Position numbers and translations under genes: made by a program
In this document: positions 31,981-40,355 of the stretch, piece by piece
Position numbering within the stretch: position 1 is the stretch's first letter
Layout: each line of letters starts with the position of its first letter
Origin: Sphaerisporangium sp040685555
Lineage (GTDB): Bacteria; Actinomycetota; Actinomycetes; Streptosporangiales; Streptosporangiaceae
Length of the DNA stretch: 64,000 nucleotides
NCBI RefSeq assembly: GCF_040685555.1
Contig: NZ_JBFBIK010000008.1
Span: 56,567-120,566 of the forward strand
Direction: 5' to 3'
Notes under the pieces: generated by a model
The model's input: the letters and a program-made list of their open reading frames with translations, nothing else
The model's database searches: none
Told to the model about the DNA's origin: nothing

Positions 31981-32571
31981 CTACTCGGCCGACCCGGTGG
32001 ACTCGGCCTCCGCGGCCTCCTCGGTCTCGGCGGAGGTCGGGACGTTGATGACCTGCAGGACGACGGTCTCCGGCTCGGCGATGAGGGAGGTGCCCTTCGG
32101 CAGCTTCAGGTCGCCGGCGGTCACGACGTCGCCGATCTGCAGGCCCTCGATGTCGACCTCGACACCCGTCGGGATGTGCGTGGCCTCCGACTCGACGGAG
32201 ACGGAGACGAGCTGCTGGTCGAGCAGGCCGCCCGGCGCGATGTCACCGGTCAGGGTGACGGGGATGTCGACGGTGACCTTCTCGCCGCTCTTCACGAGGA
32301 GCAGGTCGACGTGCTCGTAGAACCCCTTGATCGGGTCCCTCTGGACGCCCTTGGGCAGCGCCAGCTCGTTGACGCCCTCACCCTGGAGGCGGATCAGCAC
32401 GTTGGGCGTGCGAAGGGCGAGCAGCAGCTCGTGACCCGGAAGGGTCAGGTGCTTGGGCTCGATGCCGTGGCCGTACAGGACGGCGGGAACCTTGCTCTCG
32501 CGGCGGATCTTGCGCGCGGCGCCCTTGCCGAACTCGGTGCGGGGCTCGGCGGCGATTTTTACCTCGGACAC
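31981..32571 (-). CDS. rplY: 50S ribosomal protein L25/general stress protein Ctc
   Basis: 196 residues from GTG 32571 with AGGAGA upstream. The 5S-rRNA-binding L25 domain (SEVKIAAEPRTEFGKGAARK.., VPAVLYGHG) is followed by the beta-rich TL5/Ctc domain (VDIPVTLTGDIAPGG, THIPTGVEVDIEGLQIGD) and an acidic tail EETEEAAEAES-like. The long Ctc form is usual in actinobacteria. Confidence 0.95.
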   Translation of the reverse strand: MSEVKIAAEPRTEFGKGAARKIRRESKVPAVLYGHGIEPKHLTLPGHELLLALRTPNVLIRLQGEGVNELALPKGVQRDPIKGFYEHVDLLLVKSGEKVTVDIPVTLTGDIAPGGLLDQQLVSVSVESEATHIPTGVEVDIEGLQIGDVVTAGDLKLPKGTSLIAEPETVVLQVINVPTSAETEEAAEAESTGSAE

Positions 32572-32696
32572 GGCGTATCTCCTAGGGAGGCTCAGGAATG
32601 GAAGGCGCTCACCCTCACCCGCCCTAGCGGAAGGCGTTACGAGCGCGAACAACCCTCAAAGACTACCCGCCCGAAGAGAGCCCCTTGTACTGAAAG

Positions 32697-32734
32697 CCGT
32701 ACGGCCCCTGACCGGGCGGTCACGGGCCGTACGG
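32697..32734 (-). terminator. Strong hairpin after prs
   Basis: A perfect 11-bp inverted repeat CCGTACGGCCC/GGGCCGTACGG with a 16-base loop, 21 bases beyond the prs stop on the minus strand and before rplY. Only a short pyrimidine stretch (CTTTC) follows. Confidence 0.6.
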
Positions 32735-32754
32735 GCGAGATGTTCGGCTCCCGG

Positions 32755-33732
32755 TCAGCTGTCGCCCTCGAAGAGGCTGGTCACGGAGCCGTCGTTGAAG
32801 ACCTCGCTGATGGCGCGGGCGATCAGCGGGGCGATCGACAGCACGGTCAGCTTGTCGAACCGCTTCTCCTCGGGAATGGGCAGCGTGTTGGTCACGACCA
32901 CCTCGGAGATGCGGGAGTTCTTCAGGCGGTCGACGGCCGGGTCGGAGAAGATCGCGTGGGTGGCCGCCACGATGATGTTCGTGGCTCCCTGCTCGTACAG
33001 GGCGTCGGCCGCCTTGCAGATCGAGCCGCCGGTGTCGATCATGTCGTCGATCAGCACACAGGTGCGGCCCCTGACCTGGCCGACCACCTCGTGCACCTTG
33101 ACCTGGTTCGCCACGTCGAGGTCGCGGCGCTTGTGGATGAACGCGACCGCGGTGCCGAGCTGGTCGGCCCAGCGCTCGGCCAGGCGCACACGGCCGGTGT
33201 CGGGCGACACGATCGTGGTGGTCGCCGGGTCGAGCTTGCAGCTGAGATAGCGGTGGAGCACCGGCAGGGCGAACAGGTGGTCCACAGGCCCGTCGAAGAA
33301 GCCCTGGATCTGCGGGGTGTGCAGGTCGACCGACATCAGCCGGTCGGCGCCCGCGGTCTTGAACAGGTCGGCCATCAGCCGCGCCGTGATCGGCTCGCGG
33401 CCACGGCCCTTCTTGTCCTGGCGGGAGTAGCCGAAGAACGGCAGGACCACGGTGATCCGCTTGGCCGACGCCCGCTTCAGGGCGTCCACCATGATCAGCT
33501 GTTCCATGATCCACTTGTTGATCGGCTCGGTGTGGCTCTGCATGACGAACGCGTCGCTGCCCCGTACGGATTCGAGGTAGCGGGCGTAGATCTCACCGTT
33601 GGCGAAGTCGTGCAACTTGGTAGGGGTGATGTCCATGCCGAGGTGCTGCGCCACCTCCTCCGCGAGCTCGGGATACGCCCGGCCGGAGATGAACATCAGG
33701 TGCTTCTCGCCGGTCGTCTTCTTGCCGCTCAT
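32755..33732 (-). CDS. prs: Ribose-phosphate pyrophosphokinase
   Basis: 325 residues from ATG 33732 with GAGGAGGGGAGC upstream. The family motifs are FANGEIYARYLESVRGSDAFV, VLPFFGYSRQDKKGRGREPI (the ATP-binding flexible loop region), VDLHTPQIQGFFD and the PRPP-binding CVLIDDMIDTGGSI. It makes PRPP for nucleotide, His and Trp synthesis. It lies downstream of glmU on the same strand, 76 bases from it. Confidence 0.97.
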   Translation of the reverse strand: MSGKKTTGEKHLMFISGRAYPELAEEVAQHLGMDITPTKLHDFANGEIYARYLESVRGSDAFVMQSHTEPINKWIMEQLIMVDALKRASAKRITVVLPFFGYSRQDKKGRGREPITARLMADLFKTAGADRLMSVDLHTPQIQGFFDGPVDHLFALPVLHRYLSCKLDPATTTIVSPDTGRVRLAERWADQLGTAVAFIHKRRDLDVANQVKVHEVVGQVRGRTCVLIDDMIDTGGSICKAADALYEQGATNIIVAATHAIFSDPAVDRLKNSRISEVVVTNTLPIPEEKRFDKLTVLSIAPLIARAISEVFNDGSVTSLFEGDS

Positions 33733-33808
33733 GCTCCCCTCCTCGCCTGGCGGTTCGCCTGGCACGCCCGCGAGTCACCGTGCCTCTCGGTTCGCTCGCC
33801 ACGCTGGT

Positions 33809-35329
33809 TCATTCGGTGCTCCCCCGCTGTTCTTCCCCGGCCCGCGCGGCCTGATCGGCCCGCTTGCCCTGTTGAGCCATGCCGGCCTGTGCCGCCTGAT
33901 CGACCGGGACCGTCGCGCGCCGCGCGGCCTCCGCCGAAGCGGTGCCCGCGCGCCTGCGCGCGACCCACCCTTCGATGTTGCGCTGGTGCGCCCGGCCCAC
34001 CGCCATCGCCCCCGGGGGAACGTCGTTGGTGATGACCGAGCCGGCGGCCGTGTAGGCCCCGTCGCCGATCGTGATCGGGGCGACCAGCATGTTGTCGCTG
34101 CCGACCCTGACGTGGTCGCCCACGGTCGTGTGATGCTTCTCGACGCCGTCGTAGTTGACGAAGATGCTCGCGGCGCCGATGTTGGTGCCCTCGCCGATGG
34201 TCGCGTCGCCCACATAAGTGAGGTGCGGCACCTTGGAACCCTCGCCGACGCGGGCGTTCTTCATCTCGACATAGGTGCCGGCCTTGGCCTTGCGGCCGAG
34301 CACGGTGCCGGGCCTGAGGTAGGCGAACGGGCCCACCGAGGCCCCGTCGCCGATCTCGGCCCCCTCGCAGACGGAGTTGCGCACCACGGCCCCCGCGCCC
34401 ACCACCGTGTCGGTGAGGGTCGTCGCGGGCCCGACCACGGCCTCCGAGGCGATGGCGGTACGTCCGTGCAGCTGGGTGCCCGGCTGGATCACCGCGTCGG
34501 GCGCGATGGTCACCTCGACGTCGGCCCAGGTCGTCGCGGGGTCGACGATCGTGACCCCGGCGCGCATGTGGGTTTCGAGGATGCGGGTGTTGAGGACGGT
34601 GCGGGCGAAGGCGAGCTGGACGCGGTCGTTGACGCCCTCGACCTCGACGTGGTCGCCGGCGACGTACGCGCCGACCCGGTGGCCGTCCTCCCGCAGGATC
34701 GACAGCACGTCGGTGAGGTACTCCTCACCCTGGGAGTTGGCGGTGGACACCCGCTTCACCGCGTCGGCCAGCAGCAGCCCGTCGAAGGCGTAGACGCCGG
34801 AGTTCATCTCCTTGATCACCCGCTGTTCTGGCGAGGCGTCCTTCTCTTCGACGATCGCCAGCACGGCACCCGTGGTGTCGCGGATGATGCGGCCGTACCC
34901 CGTGGGGTCGGGCACCTCGGCGGTGAGCACGGTCACGGCGTTGCCCTCGGCCCCATGGGTGGCGAGCAGCTCGGCCAAGGTCTCGGTGCGCAGCAGCGGC
35001 GTGTCGCCGTAGGTCACGAGGATCGTGCCGTTGATCGTGCCGACCGACTCAAGGACGGTGCGGACGGCGTGGCCCGTGCCGTTCTGCTCGGTCTGGACGA
35101 CCGCGTGGGCATCGGGGCCGGTTGCGGCGAGGTAGGCCTGGACCTGTTCGCGCGCGTGGCCGATCACGACGATCAGCCGCTCGGGCGCGAGGCCTCTCGC
35201 GGCGGTGAGCATGTGGTCGACAAGGGCGCGACCGCACAGCTCGTGGAGGACTTTGGGTTTGCTGGACTTCATCCGGGTTCCCTCGCCGGCTGCGAGGACG
35301 ATGACGGCTGCCGGGCGCGGCACACTCAC
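33809..35329 (-). CDS. glmU: Bifunctional UDP-GlcNAc pyrophosphorylase/GlcN-1-P acetyltransferase
   Basis: 506 residues from GTG 35329 (GTG 35323 is also possible). The N-terminal uridylyltransferase has VIVLAAGEGTRMKSSKPKVLHEL, EQNGTGHAV and YGDTPLL. The C-terminal left-handed beta helix acetyltransferase has hexapeptide repeats and the active-site region NARVGEGSKVPHLTYVGDATIG. It makes UDP-GlcNAc for peptidoglycan, teichoic-acid and exopolysaccharide synthesis. A ~50-residue Ala/Gln/Arg-rich tail after GWVARRR is extra. The gene follows tRNA-Gln. Confidence 0.97.
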   Translation of the reverse strand: MSVPRPAAVIVLAAGEGTRMKSSKPKVLHELCGRALVDHMLTAARGLAPERLIVVIGHAREQVQAYLAATGPDAHAVVQTEQNGTGHAVRTVLESVGTINGTILVTYGDTPLLRTETLAELLATHGAEGNAVTVLTAEVPDPTGYGRIIRDTTGAVLAIVEEKDASPEQRVIKEMNSGVYAFDGLLLADAVKRVSTANSQGEEYLTDVLSILREDGHRVGAYVAGDHVEVEGVNDRVQLAFARTVLNTRILETHMRAGVTIVDPATTWADVEVTIAPDAVIQPGTQLHGRTAIASEAVVGPATTLTDTVVGAGAVVRNSVCEGAEIGDGASVGPFAYLRPGTVLGRKAKAGTYVEMKNARVGEGSKVPHLTYVGDATIGEGTNIGAASIFVNYDGVEKHHTTVGDHVRVGSDNMLVAPITIGDGAYTAAGSVITNDVPPGAMAVGRAHQRNIEGWVARRRAGTASAEAARRATVPVDQAAQAGMAQQGKRADQAARAGEEQRGSTE

Positions 35330-35526
35330 GGACTGAGGCTCCCTCGGCGTCGCGGCTGAGACATGACGGTGCGGGATATGACGCACGGCCACTACCCAGG
35401 CACCGCACGGCCATCCGCCCGACACCGTGAGAATACCTGCCGCCTCCCCGGACCGATCCAGCCCCCTCGGCGAAGAGGCCTGAACTCTCTCGGGCGCGGG
35501 CGGCGCGCGCCATGTGCGGACAGAAG

Positions 35527-35599
35527 TTCCGGCGCCTGGACTCGAACCAGGACAACCCTGCTCCAAAGGCAGGTGGGCTGCCAATTACCCCACGCCGGA
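35527..35599 (-). tRNA. tRNA-Gln (anticodon TTG)
   Basis: On the minus strand acceptor arms TCCGGCG/CGCCGGA pair perfectly. The D-arm region is GGGGTAATTGGCAGCCC, the anticodon stem CCTGC/GCAGG holds the loop CTTTGGA with anticodon TTG, and the T-arm is CCTGG-TTCGAGT-CCAGG. Discriminator base A; CCA is not encoded. A tRNA-Gln upstream of glmU is the usual actinobacterial arrangement. Confidence 0.96.
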
Positions 35600-35992
35600 T
35601 CGATTCGAGGAACTTCCCAAACCGCGGTGACAAGGATACCCACCAGAGCCTCTTGCCGCTCAACGCATTTCCCGCCATCCCACAGGGCGAGACCCCCACG
35701 CGGCCAGGCGTCCTCACCACAGAGCCCGCCGGACGCCTGGTCAGCGTACGTGCGCGGCCCTGCCGGGAACGCATCCTTGGGACATCTCGGCCAGCCTTTT
35801 GGCCTGCCGCGCGCGTTCCTCTAACAGATACGGGCATGAATGCGCAAGGCATGGAACCGCCACCGGATGACGCTCGAAGCGTCATCTTCTCCACATTTCA
35901 AGCTTAGGGATTCCTAACTTACGATGGCGTAGGTTACGGTTACGTAGCTACAGATCGTCAGTACTTTCGTCGAGAATCACGTGAGGTAGCCC
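35600..35992. other. Intergenic region ahead of the desaturase gene
   Basis: 393 bases. The first ~280 show no gene. The last ~90 are AT-rich and contain the operator-like palindrome at 35915-35936 and further TTACG/CGTAG half-sites to 35955, so this is the regulated promoter of the desaturase gene. The tRNA-Gln promoter, on the other strand, must also lie here. Confidence 0.5.
35915..35936 (+). promoter_or_regulatory. Palindromic operator candidate for the desaturase promoter
   Basis: TAACTTACG-ATGG-CGTAGGTTA: two 9-base arms matching at eight positions around a 4-base spacer, 57 bases before the desaturase start. Size and symmetry fit a TetR-family dimer site, and a TetR gene lies immediately downstream of the desaturase gene. 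A second partial set of half-sites (GGTTACGTAGCTAC) follows at about 35938-35951. Confidence 0.55.
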
Positions 35993-36934
35993 ATGACCGT
36001 CGTCGTAGACCGTTCGACGCCGCCGCCCCCCCGGCCCGATCTCGAGCCCGACCCCAAGAGCAACTTCGAACGTGTCCTCCTGGTCATCTTCGTCACGCTC
36101 CCGTTCCTCGCACTGATCGCCGCCGTGCCCATGGCCTGGGGACACTTCCTCAGCTGGAGCGACGTCGCGATCACCGCGTTCTTCTACGTCTTCACCGGGC
36201 TCGGCGTCACCGTCGGTCTTCACCGCTACTTCACGCACGGGTCCTTCAAAGCCAACCGCCCGCTCAAGATCGTGCTCGCCATCGCCGGCAGCATGTCGCT
36301 GGAGATGGGCGTCATCGACTGGGTCGCCACCCACCGGCGCCACCACAAGTACTCCGACAAGGAGGGCGACCCGCACTCCCCGTGGCGCTTCGGCAACGAC
36401 TGGAAGGCGCTGACCAAGGGCCTGCTGTTCGCCCACATCGGCTGGATGTTCTCCTCCGAGCGCACGAACCAGGAGCGTTTCGCCAAGGACCTGATGAACG
36501 ACAAGGACGTCGCCCGCATCCACAAGGCCTTCCCGCAGCTGGTGTTCGCGTCCCTGGTGCTGCCCGCGGTGATCGGCGGCCTGGTGACCTGGTCGTTCAC
36601 CGGCGCGCTGACCGCGTTCTTCTGGGCCAGCCTGGTGCGCATCGCCCTGCTGCACCACGTCACCTGGTCGATCAACTCGGTGTGCCACGTGTTCGGCGAC
36701 GAGGCCTTCGAGGTCCGCGACAAGTCCCGCAACGTGTGGTGGCTGGCCATCCCGTCCTTCGGCGAGTCGTGGCACAACCTGCACCACTGCGACCCGACCT
36801 CGGCCCGTCACGGCGCGCTCAAGGGACAGCTCGACCCGAGCGCCCGCGTGATCCGGTGGTTCGAGCAGGCCGGCTGGGCGACCGACGTCAGGTGGCCGAC
36901 CCCTGAGCGTCTGGCGGCGAAGCGGCTTGGGTGA
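35993..36934 (+). CDS. Membrane fatty-acid (acyl-CoA) desaturase, DesA3-like
   Basis: 313 residues. The three histidine boxes of the di-iron membrane desaturases are present in order: GLHRYFTHGSF (about residue 75), WVATHRRHHKYSD (about 110) and ESWHNLHHCDPTSARHG (about 260). There are four to five membrane helices. It introduces a cis double bond (probably delta-9) into saturated acyl chains, using an electron donor encoded elsewhere. It is followed by a perfect terminator hairpin and a TetR regulator that probably binds its upstream palindrome. Confidence 0.93.
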   Translation: MTVVVDRSTPPPPRPDLEPDPKSNFERVLLVIFVTLPFLALIAAVPMAWGHFLSWSDVAITAFFYVFTGLGVTVGLHRYFTHGSFKANRPLKIVLAIAGSMSLEMGVIDWVATHRRHHKYSDKEGDPHSPWRFGNDWKALTKGLLFAHIGWMFSSERTNQERFAKDLMNDKDVARIHKAFPQLVFASLVLPAVIGGLVTWSFTGALTAFFWASLVRIALLHHVTWSINSVCHVFGDEAFEVRDKSRNVWWLAIPSFGESWHNLHHCDPTSARHGALKGQLDPSARVIRWFEQAGWATDVRWPTPERLAAKRLG

Positions 36935-36947
36935 CTCCGCCCCAATG

Positions 36948-36971
36948 TCGGGCCGCCGGCTGGCGGCCCGA
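36948..36971 (+). terminator. Perfect hairpin after the desaturase gene
   Basis: TCGGGCCGCC-GGCT-GGCGGCCCGA: a 10-bp perfect stem with a tetraloop, 13 bases past the stop codon. There is no T-tract. It separates the desaturase from the TetR gene. Confidence 0.65.
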
Positions 36972-37073
36972 ACCCCCATATCGGCCGTGCTTGACCCTTC
37001 AAATCTCGATATAGCTGGGCAAACTGGGACGTTGGCGGTTGCCGTGTCCACCGCGCCAGCCATTATTAGACCC

Positions 37074-38204
37074 ATGACCGAACCGCGATCGCGCGTACGC
37101 ATGACCGGTAAGGAGCGCAGGGAACAACTGATCCGCGTCAGCCGCACCCTGTTCGCCGAGAAGGGGTTCGACGGCACCTCCATCGAGGAGATCGCGGCCA
37201 GCGCGAAGGTCTCCAAGCCGGTCGTCTACGAGCACTTCGGCGGCAAGGAGGGCATCTACGCCGTCGTCGTCGACAGGGAGATGCAGCGGCTGCTCAGCCT
37301 GGTGGGCCTCGCGCTCAACGCCGGCCATCCGAGGATCCGCCTCGAACGCGCCGCCCTGGCCCTGCTGCAGTACGTCGAGGAGTCCAGCGAGGGCTTCCGC
37401 ATCCTGGTGCGCGACTCCCACGCGGCCTCCGGCACCGGCACGTTCGCGAGCCTCATCAGCGACATCGCCAGCCAGGTCGAGGACGTGCTCGCCGACCAGT
37501 TCGCCGACCGTGGGTACGCGCCCACGCTCGCCCCGATGTACGCGCAGATGCTCGTCGGCATGGTGGCCCTCACCGGCCAGTGGTGGCTGGACGCCCGCAA
37601 GCCCGACCGGGAGGAAGTGGCCGCTCACCTGGTCAACCTCGCCTGGAACGGTCTCACGGGGCTGGAGCCGCATCCCGGCCTCACCGCCGCCTCCACGCGG
37701 GGCGGCCGCATCGAGGCTCCCCCCGTCATCGAGCTCCGGACCCTGACCAGGCCCACCGAGAAGGAGCTCAAGGACCTGGAGAAGGCTCACGAGAAGGAGC
37801 TGAAGGAGCAGGAGAAGGCCCGGGAGAAGGAGCTCAAGGAGCAGGAGAAGATCCGCGCGCGCGAGCAGCGCGAGCAGGAGAAGCTGCTTCGCGAGCAGGA
37901 GAAGCTCAGGGCACGCGAGCAGCGCGAGCGCGAGCGGCTGCTGGCTGAGGGGCGCCGCGACCAGGAGAAACTCCGCGCACAGGAGCTCAAGCTGCTGGAG
38001 CAGCAGGCCAAGCAGGCCGAGCGGGAGACCGCGCGCAGGGCCCGGCTCGCCGCAGAGAGCGCCGAGCGGGTGGAGCTGGTCGAGCGCGTCGAGCTGGTTG
38101 AACGCGTCCCGCTGGTGGAACGTGCCGAGCTGGTGGCGGGGCCGGAGCAGGCGCAGGGCGGGGAACGGTGGCAGGGCGACGACTCGGCAAGCCCGAGTAA
38201 GTAA
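37074..38204 (+). CDS. TetR-family regulator with long charged coiled-coil C-terminal extension
   Basis: 376 residues from ATG 37074, where TetR proteins are usually ~200. Residues ~10-60 are the HTH (LIRVSRTLFAEKGFDGTSIEEIAASAKVSKPVVYEHFGGKEGIY). The ligand domain extends to about residue 205 (MVALTGQWWLDARKPDREEVAAHLVNLAWNGL). Beyond that lie about 110 residues of E/K/R/Q-rich heptad-like sequence (EKELKEQEKAREKELKEQ..). The tail also carries four approximate R-V-E-L-V-E repeats (about residues 338-360). The tail should form a long coiled coil. It probably represses the upstream desaturase gene. The function of the tail is unknown. Confidence 0.9.
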   Translation: MTEPRSRVRMTGKERREQLIRVSRTLFAEKGFDGTSIEEIAASAKVSKPVVYEHFGGKEGIYAVVVDREMQRLLSLVGLALNAGHPRIRLERAALALLQYVEESSEGFRILVRDSHAASGTGTFASLISDIASQVEDVLADQFADRGYAPTLAPMYAQMLVGMVALTGQWWLDARKPDREEVAAHLVNLAWNGLTGLEPHPGLTAASTRGGRIEAPPVIELRTLTRPTEKELKDLEKAHEKELKEQEKAREKELKEQEKIRAREQREQEKLLREQEKLRAREQRERERLLAEGRRDQEKLRAQELKLLEQQAKQAERETARRARLAAESAERVELVERVELVERVPLVERAELVAGPEQAQGGERWQGDDSASPSK

Positions 38205-38222
38205 AACCGTCGTTGCTAAAAA

Positions 38223-38244
38223 GTTAACTTGCCGTTCAATTAAG
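38223..38244 (+). promoter_or_regulatory. PHO-box-like direct repeat upstream of ppk
   Basis: Two adjacent 11-base units, GTTAACTTGCC and GTTCAATTAAG, lie 17 bases before the ppk start. The actinomycete PhoP consensus is two GTTCA-type 11-base direct repeats. Unit 1 deviates at position 4 and unit 2 at position 6. ppk is a known PhoP target in Streptomyces. Confidence 0.5.
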
Positions 38245-38261
38245 TAGGGCATTTTGGACAT

Positions 38262-40355
38262 ATGTCCGCCGAGATCGTGCCGCCGACCCCTGAAGGACAC
38301 GACGACCTACCTGTTTCCCAGGAGCGCTTCCTCAATCGTGAGGAGAGCTGGCTCCACTTCAACGAACGGGTCCTGGAGCTTGCCGAAGATCCTGCTGTGC
38401 CACTGCTGGAACGGGTGCGCTTCCTCGCCATCTTCGCCAGCAACCTCGACGAGTTCTTCCGGGTACGCGTCGCGGGACTGAAACGCCGCATGGCGACTGG
38501 CCTGCTGCTTCGCACCAAAAGCGGGCTCAAGCCACGCGAGGAGCTGGCCAGGATCGCCGCCATCGCCGACGACCTCGCGCAGCGCCACGCGGCCGCCTAC
38601 CACAAGCAGGTCTGTCCCCAGCTCGCGAGCGTGGGGATCGAGGTGGTGCGCTGGGACGACCTCGACAGGGACGAGCGCACGGCGATGCGCAAGCTGTTCC
38701 GCGAGCGGGTCAGGCCGGTGCTGACCCCGCTGGCCGTGGACCCCGCCCACCCGTTCCCCTACATTTCGGGCCTGTCACTCAACCTCGCTGTCACGGTGCG
38801 CAACCCCAGCACGGGGCACACCGTGTTCGCCCGCGTCAAGGTCCCCTCACAGCTCCCCCGTTTCGTCTCCGCCTCCAGGGAGCGATTCGTCCCGATGGAG
38901 GATGTGATCGCCGCCCACCTCGGCCAGCTCTTCAAGGGCATGGAGGTGGTCGAGCACCACGTCTTCCGGGTGACCCGCAACGAGGACCTCGACGTGGACG
39001 AGGACGTCACCGAGAACCTCATGCAGGCGCTGGAGAAGGAACTGCTGATGAGGCGGTTCGGGCCGCCCGTCCGGCTGGAGGTGGAGGACACGATCAGCCG
39101 GGCGGTCCTGGACCTCCTGGTCGACGAGCTGGACGTGTCCGACCACGAGATCTACCGGCTGCCGGGCCCGCTCGACCTGACGGGGTTACACGCGATCGCC
39201 GACCTCGACCGGGGCGAGCTGAACTTCACGCCCTTCGTCCCGGCGGAGGCCGTCCACGCCGAGGACGACATCTTCTCGGTCCTGCGTGAGCGCGACATCC
39301 TGGTCCACCACCCGTACGACTCGTTCTCGACGAGCGTGCAGCGGTTCATCGAGCAGGCGGCGGCCGACCCGAACGTACTGGCCATCAAGCAGACGCTCTA
39401 CCGCACCAGCGGCGACTCCCCCATCGTGGACGCGCTGATCGACGCCGCCGAGGCCGGCAAGCAGGTCGTGGTCGTGGTCGAGATCAAGGCGAGGTTCGAC
39501 GAGCACGCCAACATCACCTGGGCGCGCAAGCTGGAGCGCGCGGGCTGCCACGTCGTCTACGGCGTGCTGGGCCTGAAGACCCACGCCAAGCTGGCGCTGG
39601 TCGTACGGCAGGAGCCCTCCGGCGAGCTGCGCCAGTACTGCCACATCGGCACGGGCAACTACAACCCGAAGACAGCCCGGCAGTACGAGGACTTCGGCCT
39701 GCTCACGGCCGACCCGCTGGTGGGCGAGGACCTCACCGACCTGTTCATCCACCTGACCGGCTACTCCCACCACTCGGCCTACCGGCGGCTGCTGGTCGCC
39801 CCGCACTCCATGCGCGGCGGGCTGATGACCAGGATCGAGCGGGAGATCGCCCACCACGTGGCCGGCCGCCCCGCCCGGATCCGGATCAAGACCAACTCGC
39901 TGGTGGACGAGCCGCTGATCGACGCCCTGTACGCGGCGTCGAGGGCCGGCGTGCCCGTGGACCTCGTCGTACGAGGCGTGTGCACGCTCCGGCCGGGCGT
40001 TTCAGGTTTGTCGGAGAACATCCGGGTCAGGAGCATTCTGGGACGATTTCTCGAACACTCCCGGATCTACGAGTTCGGCGGCGGCCGGCGCCCGGAGATC
40101 TGGATCGGGAGCGCCGACCTGATGCGCCGTAACATCGAACGCCGGGTGGAGTCACTGGTGAAGGTCAGCAGCGCGCAGCATCGCACGTACCTCTCAGAGC
40201 TCCTCGACCTGTCCATGGCCGACACCACCAGCAGCTGGTGGCTCAACGGCGACGGCACGTGGGTGCGCCACCACCTCGGCGAGAACGGCGAGCCCCTGAT
40301 CGACCTCCAGGCCCATCTGGTCGGAACCCGGCGGTGGAGGTCCATCGATGACTGA
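38262..40355 (+). CDS. ppk: Polyphosphate kinase 1
   Basis: 697 residues, normal for PPK1. N-domain motif WLHFNERVLELAEDP, then LEHNFRVFAI-type FASNLDEFFRVRVAGLKRR. The catalytic core has IKQTLYRTSGDSPIVDAL, VEIKARFDEHANI, the autophosphorylated histidine region GLKTHAKLALVVR and CHIGTGNYNPKTARQYEDFGLLT. It reversibly makes polyphosphate from ATP. Its last eight bases overlap mutT1, so the two are cotranscribed, and a PHO-box-like element precedes it. Confidence 0.97.
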   Translation: MSAEIVPPTPEGHDDLPVSQERFLNREESWLHFNERVLELAEDPAVPLLERVRFLAIFASNLDEFFRVRVAGLKRRMATGLLLRTKSGLKPREELARIAAIADDLAQRHAAAYHKQVCPQLASVGIEVVRWDDLDRDERTAMRKLFRERVRPVLTPLAVDPAHPFPYISGLSLNLAVTVRNPSTGHTVFARVKVPSQLPRFVSASRERFVPMEDVIAAHLGQLFKGMEVVEHHVFRVTRNEDLDVDEDVTENLMQALEKELLMRRFGPPVRLEVEDTISRAVLDLLVDELDVSDHEIYRLPGPLDLTGLHAIADLDRGELNFTPFVPAEAVHAEDDIFSVLRERDILVHHPYDSFSTSVQRFIEQAAADPNVLAIKQTLYRTSGDSPIVDALIDAAEAGKQVVVVVEIKARFDEHANITWARKLERAGCHVVYGVLGLKTHAKLALVVRQEPSGELRQYCHIGTGNYNPKTARQYEDFGLLTADPLVGEDLTDLFIHLTGYSHHSAYRRLLVAPHSMRGGLMTRIEREIAHHVAGRPARIRIKTNSLVDEPLIDALYAASRAGVPVDLVVRGVCTLRPGVSGLSENIRVRSILGRFLEHSRIYEFGGGRRPEIWIGSADLMRRNIERRVESLVKVSSAQHRTYLSELLDLSMADTTSSWWLNGDGTWVRHHLGENGEPLIDLQAHLVGTRRWRSIDD

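Noticed and set aside
36985..37020. TTGACC..TATAGC as a sigma-70 promoter for the TetR gene
   Set aside because: The spacer is only about 13 bases, too short for a standard promoter.
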